Assembly: GCA_002095305.1 (NCBI GenBank)
Contig: MIEI01000026.1
Location: forward strand, 1 to 53,814
Direction: 5' to 3'
DNA length: 53,814 nt
DNA from: Pantoea brenneri
GTDB lineage: Bacteria > Pseudomonadota > Gammaproteobacteria > Enterobacterales > Enterobacteriaceae
Positions within the stretch are counted from its first letter, which is position 1; every line of letters starts with the position of its first letter. The position numbers were made by a program, and so were the translations under genes. Below are positions 1 to 7,807 of the stretch, one piece after another. The notes beneath the pieces were generated by a model. The model saw only the letters and a list, made by a program, of their open reading frames with translations, was not told the origin of the DNA and ran no database searches.

Positions 1-540
1 GAAAGGTAAGTCATTAGTCGGACTTATTAATATCCCTCCCCTCAATAGCCTAATCGCCGGTTTTTTTACTTTCCGAAGCGGTAAAACCGCGACATTCATC
101 ACAAAAAATTAACCAATCGGCTGAATGAATCGCATCTTTTGTTCAAAGCTGTGGATTTAATAGACAAGTTACGCTTCAGCAATGCGGCGCGGCAAAGTCG
201 CTTAAGCCTTTTTCAACTGACAAAATATCGTAATCAGAAATCACGGGGCTGACTGCGATAAATCTTAACCCAGCCACAGAATAAGCAGCGCTTATTTTCA
301 TATTTAGCTCAGGCGGTCTGAAATAGAGCCTCTGAACAACAGGTTAACTCTGCCCGACCCGCCAACCTTTAATTGAACGCCATTTTTCTGTTTAAAACGT
401 TTGTTTATCCCGCACCCGATAAACCTGATTAAATATTAACAATGCTGTTAACTCATCACGCTAAATAGCTTTAAGATATTCCTCATCCTGGCAACTTTTA
501 GGCGATGTGATATAGATCAGGCACAGCTTTAATTCCGTTA
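1..540. other. AT-richer leader region without a gene
   Basis: No convincing open frame, RNA gene or terminator was found here. The stretch is visibly richer in A and T than the rest of the window, with several homopolymer T and A runs, and it lies upstream of a glycosyltransferase gene that is also of lower GC. It probably holds the promoter of that gene, but no -35/-10 pair stands out enough to mark. Confidence 0.4.
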
Positions 541-1572
541 ATGCGGGCGCAGCTCATTTATCGCCGGCAAAATAAAACAGGCAGGCTAATCATGTCGGCA
601 GTAAATGCGATTTATCGTAAGATTCGTTTTCCCTTTAAATTTATCAATGCAGCGCTTCGCTATCCGGCCGCCCAGGCCAGAGTTAAATCTTATTCAGTCA
701 TGTCGATAGAAGAGACTATTGATCGGCTATTAAGCGATCCGCAGTTATCGCTGGCCCGCTACGGCGATGGTGAGCTGGAGATGACCTATTATAAGAACAT
801 CGGTTTTCAGCCCTTTGATCCGCGCCTCTCGGCCAGGCTTAAGGCGCTATTACAGCAGGGCCCGCAGGCCAATCCGCACTGCCTGCTCTGCCTCCCGGAC
901 GCCTTTCGCACTACGCGAAATATGCGCAATGGATCGGCCCTGTTCTGGTTCTTTCACAAGTCGTTTTATTTTAAATATTATCACTCTCTGCTGAATAAGC
1001 AGTACCAGTACGGTAATACCTCGGTAACCCGACCTTATCACGATTATAAAACCAAGCAGTTATCCCGTACCATTTTTGATAAATTTAAACTGCTGTATAA
1101 AGACCGGCGGGTATTAATTGTCGAGGGCAGCGGAACGCGGCTGGGATTAGGCAATGATTTACTGGCGGGCGCGCGTGAGGTTAAACGGATCACCACGTTA
1201 AACCGTAACGCCTTTTCAATTTATGACCGCCTGTATGCCGCCGTTTTATCCCACGCGGCTGATTTTGATCTGGTCTTAATTTCACTCGGTCCAACCGCAA
1301 CGGTACTGGCTTACGATCTCAGCCAGCAGGGCATTCGCTGTATTGATAGTGGTCACGTTGATATTGAATATGAATGGATGCTGGCCAGTGCCACCGATAA
1401 AATTAAAGTGGCGGGCAAAAACGTTAATGAAGCTGGCGTGCTGTTGAGCGAACAGAGTGCGGTGGCCGATGCCGGTTATCAGCTACAGGTACTGCAACAT
1501 GTCGGCGAACTGGCCGAGCCGCCGCAAATGCCGCTGCCTCACGCCAGTCGGGCGCAGCACAACGCGGCCTGA
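541..1572 (+). CDS. GT-D fold glycosyltransferase (DUF1792 family)
   Basis: Predicted sugar transferase of the GT-D (DUF1792) type, a fold found in glycan and glycoprotein-modifying enzymes; donor and acceptor are unknown. The diagnostic blocks are visible in order: ARYGDGELE near residue 73, VEGSGTRLGLGNDLL near 195, YDRLYAAVL near 230, and a C-terminal block with LGPTATVLAYDL, DSGHVDIEYEW. There is no signal peptide or clear membrane span, so it is likely cytosolic. The ATG at 541 has no clear ribosome site; an in-frame ATG at 592 (preceded by AGGCAGG) is an equally plausible start. The gene stands alone: the next gene is an unrelated transporter, and no capsule or LPS cluster is in view. 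Base composition is lower in GC than its neighbours, suggesting transfer. Family assignment is firm; role is unknown. Confidence 0.8.
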   Translation: MRAQLIYRRQNKTGRLIMSAVNAIYRKIRFPFKFINAALRYPAAQARVKSYSVMSIEETIDRLLSDPQLSLARYGDGELEMTYYKNIGFQPFDPRLSARLKALLQQGPQANPHCLLCLPDAFRTTRNMRNGSALFWFFHKSFYFKYYHSLLNKQYQYGNTSVTRPYHDYKTKQLSRTIFDKFKLLYKDRRVLIVEGSGTRLGLGNDLLAGAREVKRITTLNRNAFSIYDRLYAAVLSHAADFDLVLISLGPTATVLAYDLSQQGIRCIDSGHVDIEYEWMLASATDKIKVAGKNVNEAGVLLSEQSAVADAGYQLQVLQHVGELAEPPQMPLPHASRAQHNAA

Positions 1573-1779
1573 GCCAGAGCGCTCCCTGTTATCAGGCATT
1601 CGCTGCACCGGATTGATGCGCAGGCGAATAATTAGCCGGGTAATTCTTCATCACGGCTCGCCAGTCAGGCGGGCCGCAGCGCCTGCTCCCGCGGCTCCCT
1701 CCGCCTTTTCAGCCCTGTCCGCGTTTCCGGCACTCATTTTGCTTCATCGATCCTGTTAACCCCATTCAGGAGAAGTGAG

Positions 1780-3104
1780 ATGAAGGCCAGCCGTTACCGT
1801 TACACCATATTTTCACTGTTGTTCCTGATCGCCCTGATCAACTACATCGACCGCGGCGCGCTGTCGTTTGCCGCCAACGCGATTGCCACCGAGTACCACT
1901 TCAGTAAAGTTCAGCTGGGTGCTGTGCTGGGCTACTTTGGCTTCGGCTATCTGTTTGGTTCACTGTGCGGCGGCTTTCTTGCCGATCGTATCGGCACCAA
2001 AAAGGTCTGGTTACTGGCGGGCGTACTCTGGTCGCTGCTGGAAATCGCTACCGCCTGGGCCGGTGAACTGGGTATGGCGCTGTTTGGCGGTTCCGCCATT
2101 ATGGGCTTTGCCGCCCTGCGCATCCTGTTTGGCTTCTCGGAAGGTCCCGCCTACGCGCTGATGAACAAGGCGATTGCGCACTGGCGCCGGATAACGAACG
2201 CGGCTTTGCGCTCGGCATTGGCCTGCTCTCGACCCAGGTTGGCGCGTTGCTGACCGCGCCAATTGCGGTCGGGCTGCTGCTGCTGACCGGTGACTGGCGG
2301 ATGATGTTTATTCTGCTGGGCGTGTTTTCGCTGCTGGCGATGGCGCTGTTTGCCCGCACCTTCAGTGACGGTCCGGAGAGCAGTCCCGCCACCAGCGCCG
2401 CAGAACGCAAGCTGATCCTTGACGGCCAGCGTCAGCGTGCGGCCGATGGCGTGGCGCTGCCGTGGTGGCGCTTCTTCACCAGCCGCACTCTGGTATGCAA
2501 CGCGCTGGGCTACTTCTCCTTCCTCTACATCACCTTTACCCTGGTGACGTGGATGCCAAAATACCTGCAGGATAATTTCCATTACGACCTGCATTCGCTG
2601 TGGTACGTGGCGATGATCCCGTGGAGTGGTGCCTGCCTGACCGTGCTGCTGGGCGGGCGCATCGCCGATACCCTGCTGGCCCGTTTCAATAACCTGCGGC
2701 TGGCGCGCAACCTGTTCGCCGCGGTCACGCTGTGCGGCACCGCCTGTTGCTTTATGGCGATCCCTTACGTGTCATCAGCCGCCGGGATTATTGCCCTGAT
2801 GACGCTGGGTAATGCGCTCAACGCGCTGGTGAATAACGTCTACTGGTCAGTGGTGATTGACGTCACCCCGAAAGCCTCGGTCGGCACCTACAGCGGCATG
2901 ACGCTGGCGATTGCCAATCTGGCCGCGATTATCTCGCCGATGTTATGCGGCTGGCTGGCGGAATATTACGGCTACAACGCGATGTTTACCGTCACCGCGC
3001 TGATTGCGTTTGGCAGTATGCTGGCGATGACTCTGCTGCAACCGGAAAAACCGCTGGTCGCTGATACCGCGTCGTCTGAGGTGGCGGAGACGTCGGTGGC
3101 GTGA
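1780..3104 (+). CDS. MFS transporter, anion:cation symporter type (one-base frameshift)
   Basis: Inner-membrane major facilitator transporter of the ACS type (relatives carry hexuronates, galactonate, glucarate and other organic anions); the substrate is not deducible. The start ATG has AGGAG seven bases upstream. The N-terminal half has [14 protein letters not shown] in helix 1 and the [12 protein letters not shown] loop 2-3 signature; the C-terminal half supplies helices 7-12. The reading frame breaks at about 2183-2184: the codons for AIAHW are followed by CGCCGGAT, and one extra G (TGG to TGGG) restores the family sequence [16 protein letters not shown] and joins the two halves into about 441 residues. 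This is most simply a sequencing deletion in a G run; if real, the gene is dead. A GC-rich hairpin follows directly. Confidence 0.75.
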
Positions 3105-3111
3105 TCGTCGT

Positions 3112-3133
3112 CGCCCCGGTTCGCGCCGGGGCG
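3112..3133. terminator. GC-rich hairpin between convergent genes
   Basis: CGCCCCGG and CCGGGGCG form a perfect eight-base-pair stem around a six-base loop, placed exactly between the convergent transporter and acyltransferase genes. No long T run follows on either strand, so it may work as a weak bidirectional terminator. Confidence 0.55.
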
Positions 3134-3137
3134 ATCG

Positions 3138-3778
3138 TTATGCGCTCCGCAAATCGTGACGATCGCAGAACAGTTCAATATCGCCCTGCTGAAAATCCGC
3201 CAAGTTAGCCAGCAGTTTCTCCAGTGGCCAGTCCCACCAGGCAATACGCTGCAGCCGGGCGGCAATCGCGGGGTAAACCGCAGCCGCAGCGGCCTGGCCG
3301 GTACGCCGCCGACCACGCTGTAAGCCGCCACATCCCTGGTCACCACCGCACCTGCCGCCAGTACCGCCCCATCGCCAATGGTGACGCCGGGCAGCACGAT
3401 AACCCCGTGGCCAATCCAGACATCGTGACCGATGGTCACCCGATCGGCACGCCGCGCGGCATAGAAACCGCCATCGCGCTGGGCGTCAGGGTGGTAATAC
3501 TCCGGGCAGTAGGTGAAGCGATGCTGAGAGGCGCGATCCATCGGATGATTAGGCGCGCCGATGCGCACCTGATTAGCGATGGCGCAGAAGCGGCCAATCT
3601 GACTATCGGCGATGCTGCAATGCTCCCCGACGTAAGAGAAGTCCCCCAGCTCGCAATATTCCAGCGTGCTGTGGGCCAGAATTTCACACTGCTGGCCGAT
3701 GCGGGTTTCACGCAGGCGCACACTCTCATCAATCCGGGTGTGCTGGAGTCTGGCGGGCATAAGGGTGGCAACTGACAT
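3138..3778 (-). CDS. Hexapeptide-repeat acyltransferase, xenobiotic/phosphonate-associated type (one-base frameshift)
   Basis: Left-handed beta-helix acyltransferase of the chloramphenicol-acetyltransferase-like/phosphonate-associated group; it probably moves an acetyl group to a small hydroxyl or amine substrate. Hexapeptide repeats run through most of the chain; the family markers are [18 protein letters not shown] near residue 75, then [18 protein letters not shown] and [21 protein letters not shown]. The start at 3778 is chosen because GGGAG precedes it by five bases. The frame breaks at 3270-3273 (GGGG on the plus strand): adding one base gives the expected C-terminal end (IAARLQ, WWDWP, then a stop at 3138-3140), about 213 residues. 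No phosphonate pathway genes are nearby, so the phosphonate link is only by family. Probably intact in the organism. Confidence 0.7.
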
Positions 3779-3870
3779 AACACTCCCAATCGCGAAAGGT
3801 AACGCCAGGCTGGCGTCACGCTGTCGCGCCACTCTACCCGGCCAGCATGACAGGCAATTGACAGCGAAAA

Positions 3871-3895
3871 AAGGCGGAGTGGTTAGCCCCGCCTT
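3871..3895 (-). terminator. Rho-independent terminator of the small toxin-like mRNA
   Basis: On the minus strand AAGGCGG pairs with CCGCCTT and is followed by six T residues. It lies 15 bases past the stop codon of the 29-residue peptide gene and would end its transcript. Confidence 0.8.
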
Positions 3896-3909
3896 GATTC
3901 AAGTTCCGG

Positions 3910-3999
3910 TTAACCTGCGTGACCGGTCAGTTGCATAAGGGCAACGATGATCTGCAAGATGACCCGGATGAGATCCAGAATCAGCTTAGTCAGTTCCAT
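3910..3999 (-). CDS. 29-residue hydrophobic peptide, TisB/DinQ-like type I toxin candidate
   Basis: A short gene encoding a single amphipathic, Leu/Ile/Val-rich helix beginning MELTKLILDLIRVILQII and ending in QLTGHAG. It has a very strong ribosome site (AAAGGAGAAGGAAAG just before the ATG) and its own terminator. Length, charge pattern and lack of a cleavable signal are like the SOS-induced membrane peptides TisB, DinQ and ZorO, which insert in the inner membrane and lower the proton motive force; I recognise this by style, not by close sequence identity. The context is decisive: a leader of about 210 bases starts at a LexA box, and a divergent small RNA next door carries a stretch complementary to the leader 82-98 bases upstream of the ATG. 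Toxicity itself is inferred. Confidence 0.7.
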   Translation of the reverse strand: MELTKLILDLIRVILQIIVALMQLTGHAG

Positions 4000-4208
4000 C
4001 ACTTTCCTTCTCCTTTAACAGGAGCGCGCTGTTCGGCAACCGAGGCTTTGACTCTACCGCCGGGCGCCTAAGCACATCTTTGTGGAGAGGGCTGAGCGGC
4101 ACTCATGGTTAAAGCCACAGGCCAGCACCACCTGATGCCTGCCGGGATTTTGGAAACCGTGCCCCTGGGAGCGGCCAGTCGACAATGAGGCTTCGCTCAA
4201 CACCCAAC

Positions 4209-4228
4209 ACATGTATAAACATACAGTA
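4209..4228 (-). promoter_or_regulatory. LexA (SOS) box over the toxin promoter
   Basis: Read on the minus strand the site is TACTGTATGTTTATACATGT, matching 15 of 20 positions of the LexA consensus including a full left CTGT half-site and ACA of the right half. A possible -10 (TATGTT) lies inside it, so LexA binding would block the minus-strand promoter that serves the 29-residue peptide. The box is outside the core of the divergent small-RNA promoter. Confidence 0.75.
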
Positions 4229-4240
4229 TTTTGGCGAAAC

Positions 4241-4269
4241 TTGAAATCCTTAGCCGCACATTTTACAAT
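4241..4269 (+). promoter_or_regulatory. Sigma-70 promoter of divergent small RNA
   Basis: TTGAAA (4241-4246) and TACAAT (4264-4269) are separated by exactly 17 bases, each one mismatch or close from consensus. Transcription would start near 4276. It points away from the toxin gene and does not overlap the LexA box, suggesting constitutive expression. Confidence 0.75.
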
Positions 4270-4275
4270 CTGCTG

Positions 4276-4371
4276 TGTGGAGAGTGCTGAGCACCTCGTT
4301 CGCAGCGCGGTTACCAGCCGGGTAGCGAACAAAAAAATAAAGGATTTGGCATTACGCCAAATCCTTTTTTT
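4276..4371 (+). ncRNA. Putative antitoxin small RNA (IstR-1/AgrB-like position)
   Basis: About 96 nucleotides from the predicted start to the end of a strong intrinsic terminator, without an open frame. Its first 17 bases, TGTGGAGAGTGCTGAGC (4276-4292), recur with one mismatch at 4081-4097 on the same strand. The small RNA can therefore pair over 16 of 17 positions with the leader of the minus-strand toxin mRNA. An internal stem (GTTCGC at 4298-4303 with GCGAAC at 4325-4330) precedes the terminator, leaving the 5' antisense stretch single-stranded. This reproduces the arrangement of IstR-1 against tisB, where the RNA blocks a ribosome standby site about 100 bases upstream. No sequence homology to IstR is claimed. 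Confidence 0.7.
4339..4371. terminator. Bidirectional intrinsic terminator
   Basis: AAAGGATTTGGC and GCCAAATCCTTT form a perfect 12-base-pair stem with an ATTAC loop. Seven T residues follow on the plus strand (ending the small RNA) and an almost pure T run follows on the minus strand (ending the sugar dehydrogenase gene). Confidence 0.9.
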
Positions 4372-4389
4372 ATGCCCGTCATAAACCGG

Positions 4390-5690
4390 TTAGTTGGCGG
4401 CGCTGATCCGCCAGACGGTATTGCCGGCATCATCGGCGATTAATACGCCGCCCTGCTGATCGCTGGCCAGGCCAACCGGCAGACCCCGCACCTGCTTCTC
4501 ATCCTCCGTCAGAAAACCTGATACCACCGTCTGTGGCTGCCCGACCGGCTTGCCGTTTTCAAACTTCACCCACACCACTTTGTAGCCGTTGAGCGGCGTG
4601 CGGTTCCAGCTGCCGTGCTCACTGATAAAGGCACCCCCGCGATACTGCGGCATGTTATCGGCGCTGTAAAACAGCAGTCCGAGCGGCGCGACGTGCGAGC
4701 TGAGCGCGTAATCCGGTTTTATCGCCTGCTCAACCAGGTCAGGACGCTGCGGTTCGGCACGGGTATCGACATGCTGACCATAGTAGCTGTAGGGCCAGCC
4801 GTAGAAGCCTTTATCCTGCACCGAGGTCAGATAGTCTGGCACCAGATCGGAACCGATTTCGTCACGTTCGTTGACAATGGCCCACAGTTTGCCGCTTTGC
4901 GGCTCCCACTGTAAGCCGGTCGGATTGCGCAGCCCGCTGGCGTAGATACGACTGGCACCGCTGGCAGCGTCCACTTCCAGCACCGCTGCCCGCCGGTATT
5001 CGGCCCCGATGCCGTTTTCGGTAACGTTACTGTTGGAGCCGACGCCGACGTACAGTTTGCTGCCGTCCGGGCTGGCTAACAGCGATTTAGTCCAGTGGTG
5101 GTTAATCGGCCCGCCCGGCAGTTCGGTCACCTCTTCCGGCGCGGTGCGGATTTCGGTTTCCCCTTCGCGATACGGGAATTTCACCAGGCTATCAGCATTG
5201 GCGACGTAGAGCGTGTTACCAATCAGCTGCATACCAAACGGCGAATGCAGGTTTTCGATAAAGCGATGCTGCTCCCATTTACCGTTGACGTTACGCAGCA
5301 GCGTGATGCGGTTGCCACCGGCACCGCCTTTGCCTGAGGCTTTCTGCACGATGCCCATAATCAGCTGTTTAGGTCGGGTGGTCGGCTTTGCCGGCCCGTT
5401 TGATTCCGCTACCAGCACATCGTTATTCGGTAACACATAGACCTGGCGCGGATGCTGCAGATTCTCGGCGATTTTCTCGATTTTCAGCCCCTGCGCCACT
5501 TTTGGCATTTCGCCCGCTTTCCACGGCGTGCCTTCCGGCACCTGCATTGGCGGCATAAAGAAGTTCTGCGCCTGCGGCAGTTCCGGGTTGGGTCCAATCT
5601 GCTTCTGCGGATCGACCAGCGCGCCATCATCACAGCCCACCAGCAGGGCTGTCAGGGTGAGCGCAGGATAGATTTATGCTGCATTTTCAT
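4390..5690 (-). CDS. PQQ-dependent sugar (sorbosone/glucose) dehydrogenase lipoprotein (one-base frameshift)
   Basis: Predicted periplasmic quinoprotein that oxidises an aldose or sorbosone using PQQ and passes electrons to the membrane. The beta-propeller has family marks such as HPRQVYVLPNNDVLVAES, GPINHHWTKSL (the PQQ-proximal histidine region), ASGLRNPTGLQW and a late HGSWNR. Read from the ATG at 5690 (GGAGGAG upstream) the protein begins MKMQHKSIL, then a one-base gap at 5663/5664 breaks the frame; adding a base (CTGCG to CTGGCG) yields a classic lipoprotein signal ending LLVGC. Without it only an unsignalled product from an internal start would remain. The pqq operon and a PQQ importer are elsewhere in this window. 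The exact sugar is unknown. The gene lies directly downstream of a DUF2231 membrane protein, 12 bases apart. Confidence 0.8.
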
Positions 5691-5702
5691 GGTGGCTCCT
5701 CC

Positions 5703-6110
5703 TTAAGCGCTACGCTGACGTAACGCAAGTTGCACATTCGCCAGCAGCAGCAGCGCCACCACCAGCGTGGAAAGCGTTACGCCAAGCGGGATCACAGCGG
5801 CAGCGTCGCGACTGTGGATAAACGCATTGACGATAGCGATGACAATCGCCACCAGCCACAGCCAGAAATGGCTCTTTTCTGCACTGTCGCTGCCGCGGAA
5901 CAGATAAACCAGCGCGATGAGTCGCGGCACAATAGCCAGCACCAGCCCCAGCGCGATCAGCCAGCCGGCGGCGTCGGTCCAGAACTGGACAAAGGTCTGG
6001 CTATAGAGGATATCGAACAGCCAGGCCGCGACAAAAAAGCCCAGCGGCACCGGCTCCAGCAGAGCGTACAGCGTCACGGCGAATGCCGATCTTCCCGAGG
6101 TATTGCGCAT
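5703..6110 (-). CDS. DUF2231-family membrane protein
   Basis: Integral inner-membrane protein of about 135 residues with four predicted hydrophobic segments (near residues 15-35, 45-65, 80-98 and 105-125). The DUF2231 family has no settled function. The start at 6110 is preferred over 6122 because GGAGAG lies six bases upstream of it. It stands just before the PQQ-type sugar dehydrogenase on the same strand, with 12 bases between, so both are probably one transcript. A role in anchoring or in electron acceptance for the dehydrogenase is possible, but this is inference from position only. Confidence 0.7.
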   Translation of the reverse strand: MRNTSGRSAFAVTLYALLEPVPLGFFVAAWLFDILYSQTFVQFWTDAAGWLIALGLVLAIVPRLIALVYLFRGSDSAEKSHFWLWLVAIVIAIVNAFIHSRDAAAVIPLGVTLSTLVVALLLLANVQLALRQRSA

Positions 6111-6275
6111 GTTTCTCTCCATTTCAACGATGAATGTGGATCAGGCCAGACGTCAGGCTGCCAGTAGCAACCGATCTCGCGCCTGTAAAAGATTAGTAAA
6201 CATGAAGAAAAGCGAAGGGTTAATTCGGCAGGAAGTGAAAATCAGGGCGGTGACCGCCGGGTCACCGCCTGGGGA

Positions 6276-7391
6276 TCAGGACTTATCGGCGGGCAGCGTC
6301 ACCCAGTAGCCGGGCTGATACGGCAGCGGCAGGAACTGCTGATAAAACTCACGGAAGGTCGCGTCCGGATCGAGATCGGCAAACAGATCGGGATGCAGCC
6401 ATTTGGCCAGCGCCTGAATCGCAACAAACTGATACGGGCTGTCATAGAACTGATGCCAGATGGCGTGCGCGTTGCCGTTGTGCGCCACCGGCAGGGTTTT
6501 GAACGCGTCACGCATCATCAGGGCTTTCAGCCGTGCGCTGGCGTCTGTCAGGTTGGCACCCGGACCGACGCCGACCCACTTACCGACGGTGTTGTAGTTC
6601 TTCCAGTTGGCACCGGTCACCACCACCACATCCGGCTGGCTGGCAATGATCTGCTCCGGGTTAACCGTGCCAAACGTGCCGGGGATCAGATCCTTCGCGA
6701 TGTTGCGTCCGCCGGCCATCTCCACCATCTGACCAAAGTTTTCATTACCAAAGGACATGCAGCACTCATCGCTGTAGCCGCCGGCCCGATCAATCATCAC
6801 TTTTGGCCGGTAGCCGCTAAAGTTCGCCAGCTTCGAGGTCACCCGGTCAATCTGCTGCTGACGAAAACGAATAATCGCCTGCGCCCGCTCCGGCTTGTTC
6901 AGCAGTTCGCCCATGATGTGGATGCTTTTCTCTGCATTAACAAACGGCGATTCACGGAAATCGATAAACACCACCGGGACGCCAACAGCCTGAAGCTTCT
7001 CGATCAGCTTGCCTTCGTCAGTTGCCGCTTTCGATTCGAGGTTCATCAGCACCAGATCGGGCTTCAGGGTGAGCGCCTGCTCAACGTTGAAAGTGCCATC
7101 TTTTGCGCCGCCAAAGGTCGGCAACTGTTTAATCTGCGGATAGCGCTGCTCATAAGCCTGGTAACCGTCCCAGTCCGCTTTAGGAAAATCATCGCGCCAG
7201 CCGATCACCCGCTTAAACGGCGCATCGGTATCAAACGCTGCCAGCAGGTAAATCTGCCGTCCCTCACCCAGAATGATGCGTTTTGCCTCCTGCGGCACCT
7301 CGACCTGGCGTCCGGCCACATCGGTAATGGTTTTGGCCGAAGCCATCCCTGTCAGCGTGATTAGCCCCAGCGCTAAAAGCCATTTTTTCAT
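6276..7391 (-). CDS. Iron-chelate/cobalamin-type ABC transporter periplasmic binding protein
   Basis: Class III periplasmic binding protein (FecB/BtuF/FhuD superfamily). After a cleavable signal (MKKWLLALGLITLTGMASA) it has the usual two lobes: VAGRQVEVPQEAKRII early, then KPDLVLMNLES, VPVVFIDFRESPF and a second lobe with EQIIASQPDVVVVTGANW. It would bind a ferric siderophore or similar metal chelate for uptake. The ATG at 7391 is a better start than the TTG two codons upstream. A Fur box lies about 20-40 bases upstream, so expression should rise under iron limitation. Oddly, no permease or ATPase gene is adjacent; it must borrow a transporter encoded elsewhere, or act as a sensor or scavenger. 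Confidence 0.8.
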   Translation of the reverse strand: MKKWLLALGLITLTGMASAKTITDVAGRQVEVPQEAKRIILGEGRQIYLLAAFDTDAPFKRVIGWRDDFPKADWDGYQAYEQRYPQIKQLPTFGGAKDGTFNVEQALTLKPDLVLMNLESKAATDEGKLIEKLQAVGVPVVFIDFRESPFVNAEKSIHIMGELLNKPERAQAIIRFRQQQIDRVTSKLANFSGYRPKVMIDRAGGYSDECCMSFGNENFGQMVEMAGGRNIAKDLIPGTFGTVNPEQIIASQPDVVVVTGANWKNYNTVGKWVGVGPGANLTDASARLKALMMRDAFKTLPVAHNGNAHAIWHQFYDSPYQFVAIQALAKWLHPDLFADLDPDATFREFYQQFLPLPYQPGYWVTLPADKS

Positions 7392-7410
7392 AGTCAAAGT
7401 CCACAGTAAT

Positions 7411-7429
7411 GATAATGAGAATTATTAAT
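7411..7429 (-). promoter_or_regulatory. Fur box
   Basis: GATAATGAGAATTATTAAT matches 15 of 19 positions of the Fur consensus and sits just upstream of the siderophore-type binding protein gene. Iron-dependent repression is expected. Confidence 0.8.
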
Positions 7430-7533
7430 ATAAAGCGGCGTTACTATCACCTAAAAACAGAATCGGGGGAAGTGATGGCGCGAAATGTTTTTCCGCTGGG
7501 TCGCAGCGCAGCAGAGCCTGCGCAATCGCCGGG

Positions 7534-7568
7534 TTTGAGGTTTGAGGTTTGAGGTTTGAGGTTTGAGG
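7534..7568 (+). repeat. Heptamer tandem repeat (TTTGAGG x5)
   Basis: Five perfect head-to-tail copies of TTTGAGG followed by a partial sixth (TTTG). It lies in a non-coding divergent promoter region, about 145 bases upstream of the iron binding protein start and 240 bases upstream of the enolase gene. Copy number could vary by slippage. Confidence 0.9.
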
Positions 7569-7755
7569 TTTGGGCTTCGCACAGAGCTATCGACAAGCAC
7601 GCTACGACCTGCGGCAAGCGGCTGTGTTACTGCTCACAAAATGGTCAACATTCGTGAATATGCTCACAACGCCCTGGGCGATTGCACACATATTAGCCAG
7701 CAAGATGCGCCCTTTGGCTAATGCGTTAATAAAATGTTACGGCTAGATTGAAAAA

Positions 7756-7770
7756 TGAAACGACGTTTTA
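7756..7770 (+). promoter_or_regulatory. KdgR-like palindromic operator upstream of enolase/ABC operon
   Basis: TGAAAC-GAC-GTTTTA, an inverted repeat with one mismatch, within AAAATGAAACGACGTTTTAA. It is nearly the same as the perfect TGAAAC-ACC-GTTTCA site at 17582-17596 in front of kdgF, and both resemble the KdgR consensus of soft-rot enterobacteria. It is about 40 bases from the enolase start codon. Confidence 0.55.
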
Positions 7771-7807
7771 ATATTTTGTCAGGATAGTCAGCCACAGGAG
7801 CTTAGCC

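Larger units (their letters stand above)
7398..7807. other. Intergenic region with Fur box, heptamer repeat and operator
   Basis: Divergent control region between the iron binding protein and the enolase operon. It holds a Fur box (7411-7429), a five-copy heptamer tandem repeat (7534-7568) and a palindromic operator (7756-7770), marked separately. No open frame in it looks coding. Confidence 0.6.

Noticed and set aside
1780..3104. True pseudogene calls for the seven frameshifted genes
   Set aside because: All seven need a single G/C added beside or within a short run and keep full motif conservation on both sides; sequencing error is the simpler explanation.
4054..4332. 92-codon minus-strand open frame across the small RNA/toxin leader
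   Set aside because: It spans a promoter, a LexA box and the antisense region, has no ribosome site and a low-complexity composition; the RNA explanation accounts for the sequence better.
6393..7364. 323-codon open frame antisense to the iron binding protein
   Set aside because: Opposite-strand shadow; the minus-strand gene has signal peptide, Fur box and family motifs.
7534..7568. CRISPR array or phase-variable coding repeat
   Set aside because: Units are seven bases with no spacers and they are not inside a reading frame; treated as an intergenic simple repeat.
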